Notes under the pieces: model-generated
What the model was told of the DNA's origin: nothing
What the model saw: the letters and a program-made list of their open reading frames with translations, nothing else
Databases searched by the model: none
In this document: positions 25,648 through 34,845 of the stretch, one piece after another
Numbering within the stretch: the first letter of the stretch is position 1
Layout of the letters: each line of letters begins with the position of its first letter
Made by a program: the position numbers and the translations under genes
Source of the DNA: Versatilivorator sp963663845
GTDB taxonomy: Bacteria > Acidobacteriota > Terriglobia > Versatilivoradales > Versatilivoraceae
Reading direction: 5' to 3'
Length of the DNA stretch: 64,000 nt
NCBI GenBank assembly: GCA_963663845.2
Contig: OY760650.2
Span: 4,526,001-4,590,000 of the forward strand

Positions 25648-25736
25648 CGGGATTCCCATACAACACTTCCCCAAAGTTCTGCATCCAACCGCCCAAAATG
25701 GATCACTGTCTCCTCTCGCCAATCCGGCAATCTGGT

Positions 25737-27254
25737 ATGCTAGCCCGCATGCGAGGCTTTCCTGTTCGCTCAGGCCCGGTTCGACCGGCCTTGGCGTTTC
25801 TGCTGGTCTTTCTTGCCAGTTGCTGGCTGGTTCCGGCCCTATGGACCTACCAGGCCGATCAGCCCCTCTCCTGGAACGAACTCGAGCACCTGATTCAGCA
25901 ATTCCGGCAAGGACAGGTCTCCGAGGGTCGGATCCTCTACCTCATCGCGGAGCGAAAGGTCGGCTTCCCTGTCGACAAGTCGGTCAGGAAGCGCTTGAAA
26001 CGACTGGGAGCCACCCGACCGATTCTGAAGGCCGTGGCCCGCCACGCCCGGGTTGCCGTGCAGGATCGCAAGGCCGGCGACGATGAGAGTCCGCCCGGGC
26101 AAGCTCCCGCCCGACCGAAGCAGGGCCGGGACGCCGTAAGCGGAGCCGATGATCGCTACACGCTCTCGGTGGACGTGGACCTGGTCAACGTCAACGTGGT
26201 GGTGACCGACGCCGCCGGAAGATACCTGACCTGGCTGACGAAGGAAAACTTCCGGATTTACGAGGACAGGGTCGAGCAGCGAATCACCCACTTCTCCCCG
26301 GTGGACGCTCCCTTCTCCGTGGGGCTGCTCCTGGACACCAGCTACAGCACCGTCAACCGGTTGGCGCAGATCCAGGACGAAGCCGTTCGCTTCATCGATC
26401 AGATTCATGCCGACGACGAGGTGCTGGTCATCTCTTTCGACGATGACGTGCATCTGGATAGTGACTTCACCTCCAGCAAGCAATCTACCGAAGGCGCCAT
26501 CAAACGCACTCGCACGGGGGGATCCACCCAGCTCTATGAAGCCGTCTACCTGGCCCTGCAGCAGAAGCTCCGTCACAGGCCGGACCGAAGGGCCATGGTA
26601 CTCTTCACCGACGGCGTCGATACCGCCAGCCCCACTTCTACTCGGAGTGAAACCATCGAGCTGGCCAAAGAGGCGGATACGCTCATCTACCCGATCTTTT
26701 TCGACACCCGCTACGATTCGGGTCTCATGTCCCGCAACCCGAGACCGCCCTTGGGGAGGGGAGGGGGCACCATAGGCGTTCCGACCGGCGGGGGTACTGT
26801 GGGATTGCCGGGCGGCGGGGGTACCATCGGATTGCCGACCGGTGGAGTTACCATCGGGCTTCCGACCGGCCGGGGACGCGTGGGATTGCCCGTGCCTTCC
26901 CGCCGCCCGTCTTCTCGCCGGCTGCCCGCACCGGGCCGCGGCCCCCGATCTCCCACCGGCGTCGGCCTCGGCCGAAGCGACGCGGACTATCAGCGGGGCC
27001 GCGAGTATCTGCAAGAGTTGGCAGAGGTCACCGGAGGCACCCTGTACGTCTCCGAGGGTCTTCGCAACCTGGGCGATGCTTTCCAAAAAATTGCAGCCGA
27101 GCTGAGCAGCCAATACAGCCTGGCCTACAGTCCCACCAACAAGAAAAGAGACGGCAGCTTTCGCCGGATCAAGATCGTGACCGACCTCCACGATGTCATC
27201 GTCAGAGCCAAGCAGGGCTATTACAGCCTCCCCACCGGCCCCCCTTCAGAATAA
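25737..27254 (+). CDS. VWFA-domain protein of the acidobacterial type
   Basis: About 505 residues from the ATG at 25737 (25749 is equally possible). A membrane or signal segment (ALAFLLVFLASCWLVPAL) precedes a linker and a beta domain typical of this family (SVDVDLVNVNVVVTDAAGRY, ENFRIYEDRVEQRITHF). A von Willebrand A domain follows with MIDAS residues DTSYS, TGGSTQLY and FTDGVDT. A Gly-rich insert of about five GGGTxGLPTG units lies at roughly 26755-26890. Probably an envelope protein facing the periplasm; ligand unknown. TAGCCCGCAT, the tip of R1, overlaps its first codons. Confidence 0.82.
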   Translation: MLARMRGFPVRSGPVRPALAFLLVFLASCWLVPALWTYQADQPLSWNELEHLIQQFRQGQVSEGRILYLIAERKVGFPVDKSVRKRLKRLGATRPILKAVARHARVAVQDRKAGDDESPPGQAPARPKQGRDAVSGADDRYTLSVDVDLVNVNVVVTDAAGRYLTWLTKENFRIYEDRVEQRITHFSPVDAPFSVGLLLDTSYSTVNRLAQIQDEAVRFIDQIHADDEVLVISFDDDVHLDSDFTSSKQSTEGAIKRTRTGGSTQLYEAVYLALQQKLRHRPDRRAMVLFTDGVDTASPTSTRSETIELAKEADTLIYPIFFDTRYDSGLMSRNPRPPLGRGGGTIGVPTGGGTVGLPGGGGTIGLPTGGVTIGLPTGRGRVGLPVPSRRPSSRRLPAPGRGPRSPTGVGLGRSDADYQRGREYLQELAEVTGGTLYVSEGLRNLGDAFQKIAAELSSQYSLAYSPTNKKRDGSFRRIKIVTDLHDVIVRAKQGYYSLPTGPPSE

Positions 27255-27358
27255 ACCCCTTCTCTTCGATAAACTTTCGACAGGTCGGCGCGGCCGAGTG
27301 GGCGCCTCCATTGACCTTTTGCAGCATGCCAATCCACAATGGCGGCGAAGGAATTCTC

Positions 27359-29911
27359 ATGTCAATGCTGACACGGGTCGCCAAGGGGTGCTTGGGGCCG
27401 GGACTGACGGCAGGTCTCGGAGTGGTGCTGCTCTGCCTGGTGGAACCGGTGAGGGCGCAGGTGGTGGTGAGCGGGACCGTCAGCGATCAAGGCTCGAACC
27501 CCATCCAGGAGGTCAGACTCCTGATCGAGAACAGCGGCGGTCCCGGGGTAGAGGCAGCCACCCGTTCCAATGAACAGGGGACCTTCAGTTTCAACCTGGT
27601 TCGAGCCGGGAGGTATCTCCTCCAGGCCAGCCATGGCGACTACTACCCGATCGTGGACAAGCAACTGGACTTGATCACCGGGGTGAATCTGGTCAACATC
27701 GAGCTCATCTCCCTGGAAGAGTCCCGAATCACGGTCGATGTCTACCCTGACGACCATCTGTCGGTGGACCAGGTCGCCATGTCGCAGGCGCTGGAGGAAA
27801 GGGAAATCGACTCCATCCCCGTAACCCGCTCGACCAAGCTTCGAATTCAAGGCGCCGCCGCGGTCTTGCCGGGTGTTTTGAGGGATCCGAAGGGTGACTT
27901 GCATTTTCATGGAAGCTCGGTAGAAGAGATGAACTGGTCCCTGGATGGATTCAACCTGTCCGATCCTGCCTCGGGAAAGCTGGAGATGGGGCTGGGCGCG
28001 GAATCGGTCAAATCCCTGGATCTGTTTTCCGGGCGCTATTCGGCCGAGTTCGGCAAGGGGACAGGCGGCACCATGGTCCTCAATTCCCGAATGGGAGACG
28101 ACCGGTTCAGGCAGCGGTTCACCAACTTCGTTCCCGGGATCGAGTTTACCCGGGGACTCCGATTCCGCGACTGGAGACCCCGCCACAATTTCTCCGGCCC
28201 CATCCTCAAGAATCGCGCCTGGTTCTTCAACAGCCTCGATCTCCTCTATGAGGAAAACATCATCCCCGAGCTGCCGGTCGGCCGGGACCGTCACGTATCC
28301 TGGGCCGTCAACAACAGCTTGCGAGTTCAAGCCAGGCTCACGCCCCGACACACCTTGAGCTCGGGGTTCGTCGTGGACTATCTCAACGCGCCCAAGTCGG
28401 GCCTTTCGCCCCTGAACCCGCTGGAGACCACCCTGGACAGGCGAGCCCGCAGGTACTTCTTCAATCTCAAGGATCAATGGGTCCCCTCCCCCAAAAGTAT
28501 CCTGGAATTCGGCTATGCGGCCTACCGCTCCATCAATCGACAGGTCCCCCAGGGAAGCCGGACCTATCGGATCACCTCCTTTGAAAGAGGAGGCAACTTC
28601 CCCATCGACACCTTGCATATCAGCAGCCGCGACCAGTGGCGAGCCGATCTGTTCAGCCCCCCCTGGGACTGGCTCGGACAGCACCAGACCAAGGTGGGAG
28701 CCAATCTCGACTATTCGCGGTATTTCCAGGACATTCGGCGGTCCGCCATCGAATATTTCCGCCTGGACGGAACCCGGTCGAGCCGGCTGTCCTTCGCCGG
28801 CAGCGGCGAGTTCAGTGAATGGAACCTGGAAACTGCCGCCTACCTGCAGGACCGGTGGGCTATCCAACCGCGCCTGGTGGCGGAGTTGGGGCTGCGCTGG
28901 GATTGGGACCGCGTTGTTTCCCGCGGCGTGGTCACCCCCAGATTCAGCCTGGCTTTCATGCCCGTCGGACTTGACAGCACCAAGTTCTCGGCCGGCTTCG
29001 GTTGGATTCCGGCCACCACCTGGTTTCGGGTCTTCACCCGCTATCGAGATCAACATTCCATCTTTACCGACTTCGCTGCGGACGGCATCACTCCGCTGCA
29101 GCCCCTCAACGTCAGATTCTTCACCCTGGACCGATCCCTGCTCACCATCCCCCGGACACAGAATCTGAGCGCCGGCTGGCAACAGAAGCTGCCCTACGGA
29201 ACCGATCTCAACCTCAACTACTTGCGCAAGAGGATGCGGAACGGATATGCGCAGGTCCCCATCTCGATCCGAAGGGTTCGGGACGATCAACTCCCTCCCG
29301 GGAGTCGGACCATCCACTATCAACTGCAGAACTTCAGGGAGAACACCTACGACTCGATAGAGATCTCTCTGAGCAGACTCTTCCGGGCGCACCACCGCTG
29401 GTTCCTGAGCTACACCTTTTCGCGAGCCCGCTCCAATGCCGCTCTGGACCTGGACACTGACGACCCTGTCCTGTTTTCCGACATCTCGGGCCGACCGTCC
29501 TGGGATGTACCCCACCGACTGGTGTCCTGGGCATCCTTCCCTATCGGGGAAAAGACATCCCTGGCGCTCTTCGCCGAATGGCGTGACGGATTTCCCTTCA
29601 GTATCCATGACGACAACGGCAAACAGGTCGGCCGAATCAACAGTTGGAGACTTCCCCGCCACTTCAACCTGAACGTCCACGTCCAGAGAGCATTGACCTT
29701 CCTCGGGCATCAGTGGTCGCTGCGCCCCGGGGTGGACAACCTGACCAATCGACCCAACTACAACCTGGTCAACAACAACGTCGACTCTCCCCAGTTCCAC
29801 AATCTCTTCGGACGATCCCCCAGAAAGCTGGTCATCCGATTGCGCTGGCTGGGAAAGGCGGAAAACCGAGCCGGACCAACGCCACACTCGCCGCCAGGCG
29901 GCCGGCCCTGA
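27359..29911 (+). CDS. TonB-dependent receptor-like protein with carboxypeptidase-regulatory-like domain
   Basis: 850 residues. A signal peptide (LTAGLGVVLLCLVEPVRAQ) is followed by a regulatory-like beta domain (VSGTVSDQGSNPIQEVRLLI, EQGTFSFNLVRAGRYLLQAS), a plug-like region (GVLRDPKGDLHFHGSSVEEM, LDLFSGRYSAEFGKGTGGTM) and a long barrel. The barrel ends in IRLRWLGKAENRAG and a short Pro-rich tail rather than an aromatic residue. Such receptors are abundant in Acidobacteria and may import sugars or other large ligands; the substrate is unknown. AAGGA lies 6 bases before the chosen ATG. Confidence 0.85.
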   Translation: MSMLTRVAKGCLGPGLTAGLGVVLLCLVEPVRAQVVVSGTVSDQGSNPIQEVRLLIENSGGPGVEAATRSNEQGTFSFNLVRAGRYLLQASHGDYYPIVDKQLDLITGVNLVNIELISLEESRITVDVYPDDHLSVDQVAMSQALEEREIDSIPVTRSTKLRIQGAAAVLPGVLRDPKGDLHFHGSSVEEMNWSLDGFNLSDPASGKLEMGLGAESVKSLDLFSGRYSAEFGKGTGGTMVLNSRMGDDRFRQRFTNFVPGIEFTRGLRFRDWRPRHNFSGPILKNRAWFFNSLDLLYEENIIPELPVGRDRHVSWAVNNSLRVQARLTPRHTLSSGFVVDYLNAPKSGLSPLNPLETTLDRRARRYFFNLKDQWVPSPKSILEFGYAAYRSINRQVPQGSRTYRITSFERGGNFPIDTLHISSRDQWRADLFSPPWDWLGQHQTKVGANLDYSRYFQDIRRSAIEYFRLDGTRSSRLSFAGSGEFSEWNLETAAYLQDRWAIQPRLVAELGLRWDWDRVVSRGVVTPRFSLAFMPVGLDSTKFSAGFGWIPATTWFRVFTRYRDQHSIFTDFAADGITPLQPLNVRFFTLDRSLLTIPRTQNLSAGWQQKLPYGTDLNLNYLRKRMRNGYAQVPISIRRVRDDQLPPGSRTIHYQLQNFRENTYDSIEISLSRLFRAHHRWFLSYTFSRARSNAALDLDTDDPVLFSDISGRPSWDVPHRLVSWASFPIGEKTSLALFAEWRDGFPFSIHDDNGKQVGRINSWRLPRHFNLNVHVQRALTFLGHQWSLRPGVDNLTNRPNYNLVNNNVDSPQFHNLFGRSPRKLVIRLRWLGKAENRAGPTPHSPPGGRP

Positions 29912-29992
29912 GGCCGCGCCCGAGTTTCTGCTTGTAATCTTCCCGACAATGGCTCACACTCCAGTCCTGCAAGGAAGAGGTTGAGGCATGCC

Positions 29993-30832
29993 ATGAGCTT
30001 GAGAACACTCTGCTCCATGACCTTGCTCATCTCCCTGGAACTTTCCCTCCCCGCCCCCGTCCGGGCACAGTCCTCAGTCGCCGCCGAGGCTTACGATCAA
30101 GGCCAGTACGGCACCGCCTATCAGCTTGCCCGTTCGCTCGCCGAAGAGGGAGACGTCGAGGCTCAAGTCCTGTTGGGGCGGATGTTCGCCTGGGGTCGAG
30201 GGGTCCCCCGAGACCAGGATGAGGCCGTGAAGTGGTTCCGGATGGCGGCCGAGCAGGGGCATGGCCTGGCCCAATCCATTCTGGGCTTGCGGTACGCCTA
30301 TGGCCGCGGCGTTCCTCAGGATGAATCCCGGGCCATCGAGTGGTTTCGCCGCGGAACCAGGCGCGGCAACGCCGTCGCTCAGCACAACCTGGGCGTCATG
30401 TACGAAAATGGAAAGGGAATCGGGAAAGACGACCGGCAGGCCGCTTACTGGTATCGGCTGGCCGCCGAGCAGGGCGTCCCTCACGCACAATCCAACCTGG
30501 GCAGAATGTACAGCGAAGGCCGAGGAGTCGCCCAGGACAAACTGGAAGCCGTGATATGGTTCCGGAAGGCAGCCGAGCGAGGACTGCCCCAGGCCATGCA
30601 CAACCTGGGCGTGGCCTACCTCAAGGGGGAAGGGCTCGATCAAGACGACCTGAAGGCCTATGCCTGGATCCACCTGGCGAGCCAGTTCAGCAACGGGAGG
30701 CGGCGCACCCGTGAAGTCCACCGGCAGTCAACAGAGTTGAAAGCCAGATTGGGACAGCGGATGACTGCCAAGCAAGTCGAGAAGGCCGAGCGTCTGTCAC
30801 AAAAGTGGCGAAAGAAAATGTCCCGCAGATGA
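29993..30832 (+). CDS. Exported Sel1-repeat protein
   Basis: 279 residues with a signal peptide (MTLLISLELSLPAPVRAQS). At least five Sel1 repeats follow, each near 36 residues, for example LGRMFAWGRGVPRDQDEAVK, LGLRYAYGRGVPQDESRAIE and LGVMYENGKGIGKDDRQAAY. Sel1 solenoids mediate protein contacts in the periplasm. GAGG lies 6 bases before the ATG at 29993. It follows the TonB-like receptor by 81 bp on the same strand, possibly one transcript. Confidence 0.88.
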   Translation: MSLRTLCSMTLLISLELSLPAPVRAQSSVAAEAYDQGQYGTAYQLARSLAEEGDVEAQVLLGRMFAWGRGVPRDQDEAVKWFRMAAEQGHGLAQSILGLRYAYGRGVPQDESRAIEWFRRGTRRGNAVAQHNLGVMYENGKGIGKDDRQAAYWYRLAAEQGVPHAQSNLGRMYSEGRGVAQDKLEAVIWFRKAAERGLPQAMHNLGVAYLKGEGLDQDDLKAYAWIHLASQFSNGRRRTREVHRQSTELKARLGQRMTAKQVEKAERLSQKWRKKMSRR

Positions 30833-30894
30833 GCCCCTGACCCACCCCTCCACGACGACGCGGATCCATGAGAAATGACCCAGGCACGTGGATC

Positions 30895-31061
30895 AACTTC
30901 GGATCGTCAAGACCAGATTCGAAATCAAGCCACTCATTTTGTGCCTTTTGTGCTTTTTGTGGTGAATGCCGGAGCTTGCAGCTCTTCACCATTGCCGCAT
31001 CCATGTCATTCCCGATTGGGAATTTTGCAAAAGGCTCTGACTGTTGCGCCTTTTGTGGTTA
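30895..31061 (-). repeat. R2 composite repeat, partial copy
   Basis: Blocks GGATCGTCAAGACCAGATTC GAAATCAAG, TTTTGTGCCTTTTGTGCTTT TTGTGGTGAATGCCGG and TCATTCCCGATTGGGAATTT TGCAAAAGGCTC match copies at 25.2 and 34.9 kb. It runs to 31061, where a solo R1 end begins. The gap 30833-31092 holds no gene. Confidence 0.65.
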
Positions 31062-31085
31062 GCCGGCATCTCTCACCGGGTCGCA
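31062..31085 (+). repeat. Solo R1 end
   Basis: AGCCGGCATCTCTCACCGGG TCGC matches the left end of copy C (AGCCCGCATTTCTCACCCGG TCGC) with four changes. No element body follows; the pncA stop is 8 bp away. It directly abuts the R2 copy, as at 5392-5420. Confidence 0.55.
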
Positions 31086-31092
31086 CCCGAAA

Positions 31093-31722
31093 TCAAGAAA
31101 AACGAGGCATCCCCACCTCGGCGCTGTCTACGATTCCGACACCCGCCGCTCTCATTTCGTCCACGGCGCGTTCCACGTCCCCGGGATTCAGATCGACGCC
31201 CCGGCAACAATCCCGGACCACGCAGGTCTCAAGACCCAGGCCCCTTGCATCCAGCGCGGTGAACTTGACACAGTAGTCGGTGGCCAGCCCCGCCACAAAC
31301 ACCGTGCGCACACCCTTCCGGCGCAGGTAGTCCCCAAGGCCGGTCGCCATGCGATGGCCGTTGTCGAAGAACCCGCTGTAGCTGTCAATGCCGGGGTCGG
31401 TGCCTTTGAGGACGACCTTGGCCCAGCGACCTCGGTTCAGACCCGGTGCAAAGTCGGCCCCCGGCGACTCTTGCACGCAATGGACCGGCCACAGCCTCTG
31501 CTCGAGGCCCCCCAGCTCGATCGAGTCTCCGACACGCCGTCCGGGATGGTTGGCCGCAAAGCTCCCGTGATCGGGAGGGTGCCAGTCCCGGGTAGCGACG
31601 ATCAACTCGAATCGCGTCTGCAACCGGTTCACACGGGGTACCACTTCGTCTCCGCCGGGAACCGCCAGCGCTCCCCCGGGAATGAAATCGTTTTGAACGT
31701 CAACCACTATCAGGGCTTCCAT
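31093..31722 (-). CDS. pncA: Nicotinamidase
   Basis: 209 residues; hydrolyses nicotinamide to nicotinate and ammonia. The isochorismatase-fold triad is recognisable: Asp in VVDVQNDF, Lys in KVVLKGTDP and Cys in GLATDYCVKFT. Metal-binding histidines are in TRDWHPPDHGSF. Its start overlaps the pncB end by 23 bp, so the two form a coupled NAD-salvage unit. Confidence 0.94.
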   Translation of the reverse strand: MEALIVVDVQNDFIPGGALAVPGGDEVVPRVNRLQTRFELIVATRDWHPPDHGSFAANHPGRRVGDSIELGGLEQRLWPVHCVQESPGADFAPGLNRGRWAKVVLKGTDPGIDSYSGFFDNGHRMATGLGDYLRRKGVRTVFVAGLATDYCVKFTALDARGLGLETCVVRDCCRGVDLNPGDVERAVDEMRAAGVGIVDSAEVGMPRFS

Positions 31723-33190
31723 GCCGATGGCTCTCCAGGATCATCCTTTCTCTCAGTTGGTGAAGCCTCGACTCCAGACCCACCGGATACCGCCCGGGTC
31801 GGATCAAGCGCTTCAGGGCAGGGTCCAATCGGGCCAACTGGTCTTGAGCCCGCTGGCGACAACGATCCACCGACTCCGGCTGACAGACCTGCTTTCCGTT
31901 TCGCCAGACCGGAATCAGCAGATCCTCACCGGTTTCCCACCGAGGAGACCGCCGCTCCCGGCCCTCCCCGCCGGATTCAAGCAGCACTTGCCTCTTGCCG
32001 GGCCCCAAGCGCAGGTCATGAATGACGTCTCCCACAAACCTCCCGGCCTCTTGGAATCGACGGACTTGAAGAATGCCCGGAATCGACGTCTTGACCGCCT
32101 GTTCAGACCGTTTCAGCTTGTAGTCCCAGTCGCCCGAGGAGCCGCGAACGGCCGCCAGCTTGTAGACGCCGCCCATTGCCGGCTGTCCGTCAGCCGTCAC
32201 CATCCGGGTTCCGACTCCCCAGACTCCAACGCTCGCCCCCCGTTTCTTGAGAGAGGCGATGAGGTGTTCGTCGAGATCGTTGCTGGCGATGATGACCGTT
32301 TCGGCAAATCCCGCCTCGTCCAGGATATGGCGGGCATCCCGGCTGAGCCGATCCAGGTTTCCCGAATCGAGGCGAATTCCCACCATCTCATGGCCCGACT
32401 GTCGCAGTTGCTTCCCCACCCGGACGGCGTTGCGGACCCCCTCCAGGGTGTCATAGGTATCCACCAGGAAAACGCAATTGTTGGGGAGCGCCCTGGCGTA
32501 GGCTTCGAAAGACTCCAGCTCGCTGCCGAAGGCCATGACCCAACTGTGGGCATGGGTTCCCCGGACCGGAATTCCAAAGCGCTTCCCGGCCAGCAGGTTG
32601 GAGGTGCCGGCGCAGCCGCCGACATAGGCGGCCCGGCTTGCCGTGAGGCCGCCGTCGCTTCCCTGAGCCCTGCGCAGACCGAATTCCAGCACCGGATCTC
32701 CAGCGGCCGCCAGACAGACCCGGGCCGCCTTGGTGGCGATCAACGACTGAAAGTTGAGGATATTCAGCAGGGTTGTTTCCAGGAGCTGGCATTGAATGAT
32801 CGGCCCGCGGACCCGCAGCAAGGGCTCGTGAGGAAAGACCAGGGCCCCTTCGGGAAGACCGTCAACCTCGCAGGTCAGCTTCAGCCTTCCCAGGTAGCTC
32901 AGAAAGTCGGATTGAAAGATCGGCCGGCCATCGTTGCCGGTCAGGCTCCCCAGGTAGTCGATTTCCTCGCCATTGAAAGCGTATCGGTCCAGGGTTTCAA
33001 TGACGCCCGCCAGCCCGCAGGCAATGGAGAATCCACCCCCAAAGGGATTGTTTCGGAAGGTAAGGTTGAAGACGGCTTCCTTCCCCTCCCAACCTGTCTT
33101 CCAATAGCCATAGGCCATGGTCAACTGGTAGAGATCGGTCAAGAGGGCGACCTGACCGCGACCATGCCCCCGATCGGAACCCAAGATCAC
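31700..33190 (-). CDS. pncB: Nicotinate phosphoribosyltransferase
   Basis: 496 residues; joins nicotinate to PRPP, taking up the product of PncA. Family strings include LLTDLYQLTMAYGYWKTG, FRNNPFGGGFSIACGL, the histidine region GTHAHSWVMAFGSE, FLVDTYDTLEGVRNA and GIRLDSGNL. The start is GTG. It lies 7 bp after the PQQ-propeller gene, giving the order propeller, pncB, pncA. Confidence 0.94.
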   Translation of the reverse strand: MILGSDRGHGRGQVALLTDLYQLTMAYGYWKTGWEGKEAVFNLTFRNNPFGGGFSIACGLAGVIETLDRYAFNGEEIDYLGSLTGNDGRPIFQSDFLSYLGRLKLTCEVDGLPEGALVFPHEPLLRVRGPIIQCQLLETTLLNILNFQSLIATKAARVCLAAAGDPVLEFGLRRAQGSDGGLTASRAAYVGGCAGTSNLLAGKRFGIPVRGTHAHSWVMAFGSELESFEAYARALPNNCVFLVDTYDTLEGVRNAVRVGKQLRQSGHEMVGIRLDSGNLDRLSRDARHILDEAGFAETVIIASNDLDEHLIASLKKRGASVGVWGVGTRMVTADGQPAMGGVYKLAAVRGSSGDWDYKLKRSEQAVKTSIPGILQVRRFQEAGRFVGDVIHDLRLGPGKRQVLLESGGEGRERRSPRWETGEDLLIPVWRNGKQVCQPESVDRCRQRAQDQLARLDPALKRLIRPGRYPVGLESRLHQLRERMILESHRHGSPDSG

Positions 33191-33197
33191 TCATCTC

Positions 33198-34700
33198 CTA
33201 TTGGGGAAGGCGAGCGAAACAATAGAGCGTTCCCCGGGTGCGAACGTAGAGTCGGCTGTCGGCGATCGCCGGCGTGGCGAAACACTCTTCCGCAAGGTCG
33301 TTGAGAGCCAGAACCTCCCATTGGCCTCCCGCCTTCAAGACCGGGGCCTTCCCGTTCTGGCTGATCAGGTAGACCTTGTCGTCCACGCCGACGGGAGAAG
33401 AGTAGTAGCGGTCGGTGGCTCCCTGCAGGCGGGCCTGCTTGAGGACTGTCCCACTATCCGGATCCAGGGTGGTGACGATTCCACCATCCTTGACCAGGTA
33501 GAGGACGGATTGGTACAGGAGCGGAGAAGAGACGTTGGGCAGGGATTTCCGATATCGCCAAAGAATATTGCTGCCGGTCAGGTCTCCCCGTCCCCCATGG
33601 CGTATGGCCATCATGTTGTTCTGAGCCTCCAGGCGGGCTCGATAGAATTCCCAATCCAGCCGGCTCAGGAATCGATCCTTGTCCAGATCCACATTCCGCC
33701 AACGCTTGGCCGGCTTGAATCCTTCGATCTCCTCCAAGGACAACCGTCCGTCCCCGTCCCTGTCCCGTTCCGCCAGGACCTGGGCATGGGAGGGAAGATC
33801 GACGCGCACGGGGCTGTTGCCTCCGGATTCCCAGGCATTGAGGTAGATCCTGTCGCCGTCGATCAGCGGCACCGACTTGAGTTGCCAGGCCATGCCCCGC
33901 AGCCACCAGAGCTTGTCTCCCCGATCCAGCGAGTAGGCGATCAACTGGTAGGATCCCGGCACGATCAACTCGGCGGGCTCGCCCCTGCGCCGAAATACCG
34001 CCGGGGTCGAATAGCCTCGGGTAACCTCAGGCCTCTCCGTTCTCCAAAGCACCTGCCCGCTGTCCTTGTCCACCGCAATCATGTAGGAGCCGCTGTCCTG
34101 GTCACAGACCATGACCACCTTGCCGTCCGCCAGGATCGGCGACGCGCCGTGCCCGTTGACGTTGTTCAACGGCCCGACCGGCAATCGCCACCGTTCCCTA
34201 CCATCCAACTCGTAGGCAACCAGGCCGAAATCCCCAAAAAATACGACCAGGACGTCTCCATCGGTAACGGGCGTCGGAGAAGCCGGCGAGTTGATCTTGT
34301 GGTACCTCTGATCCCTTTCCCTTGCCAGGGAACGCTGCCAGAGGATCCTGCCCGTGCCGCGGTCGAGACCATAGGTGACCAGCGAATCCTCCGAAGCCCC
34401 GGTCAGGAACAAACGATCGCCGGCAATCACCGGAGAAGACTCTCCCGGCAGCAGGCCGGTCTTCCAGACGACGTTCTCGTCCGGCCCAAAGCGGACCGGG
34501 AGGTTTCGATCGCCGGAGACACCCATGCCGCCGGGGCCCCGGAATCTCGGCCAGGTCGGGGCCTCGGCCGTTTCCTCGGCTCCGATCCTTGCCGGCAGGA
34601 AACCGGCGGCCAGGCCGGCTGCCAGAACTGCCAGGACAGGAACCTCGAACAGACGGGTCACGGCGTCGGGAAAGAGTCGGCGAACTCGTTTTCTTGACAT
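33198..34700 (-). CDS. Exported PQQ-type beta-propeller protein with embedded EF-hand pair
   Basis: 500 residues from the ATG at 34700, with GGAGG about 10 bases upstream. A signal segment (VPVLAVLAAGLAAGFLPA) precedes propeller blades of the BamB/PQQ type (GPGGMGVSGDRNLPVRFGPD, YGLDRGTGRILWQR, VDKDSGQVLWRTERPE, LDPDSGTVLKQARL). In the middle an EF-hand (DRDGDGRLSLEE) and a second, looser one (DLDKDRFLSRLDWE) are inserted. Calcium binding is likely; catalysis is not shown. The leader shares a repeat with the glutaminyl cyclase gene. Confidence 0.78.
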   Translation of the reverse strand: MSRKRVRRLFPDAVTRLFEVPVLAVLAAGLAAGFLPARIGAEETAEAPTWPRFRGPGGMGVSGDRNLPVRFGPDENVVWKTGLLPGESSPVIAGDRLFLTGASEDSLVTYGLDRGTGRILWQRSLARERDQRYHKINSPASPTPVTDGDVLVVFFGDFGLVAYELDGRERWRLPVGPLNNVNGHGASPILADGKVVMVCDQDSGSYMIAVDKDSGQVLWRTERPEVTRGYSTPAVFRRRGEPAELIVPGSYQLIAYSLDRGDKLWWLRGMAWQLKSVPLIDGDRIYLNAWESGGNSPVRVDLPSHAQVLAERDRDGDGRLSLEEIEGFKPAKRWRNVDLDKDRFLSRLDWEFYRARLEAQNNMMAIRHGGRGDLTGSNILWRYRKSLPNVSSPLLYQSVLYLVKDGGIVTTLDPDSGTVLKQARLQGATDRYYSSPVGVDDKVYLISQNGKAPVLKAGGQWEVLALNDLAEECFATPAIADSRLYVRTRGTLYCFARLPQ

Positions 34701-34736
34701 GGAATCGGGGCCTCCTTGCCTGGTCTGAAACAAACG

Positions 34737-34836
34737 GGAAAAAGAGGAATTCGCGAAGGACCGACAAGAGTTATCCAAAAACGAAAACGGCTAACCACGA
34801 ATGGACACGAATGGACACGAATGAACACCAATAAAG
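34737..34836 (-). promoter_or_regulatory. Shared leader repeat upstream of the PQQ-propeller gene
   Basis: Read on the minus strand: GTGTTCATTC GTGTCCATTC GTGTCCATTC GTGG with a 10-bp period, then blocks matching 17741-17830 (GCCGTTTTCG, GATAACTCTTGTCGGTCC, GTTTGTTTCAGAC) close to the start codon. Same orientation relative to the gene as at 17721. Confidence 0.6.
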
Positions 34837-34845
34837 TAAAGAGCC

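Noticed and set aside
27362..29887. 841-codon minus-strand frame opposite the TonB-like receptor
   Set aside because: The plus-strand frame has clear domains; the antisense frame is open because of GC-rich codon bias.
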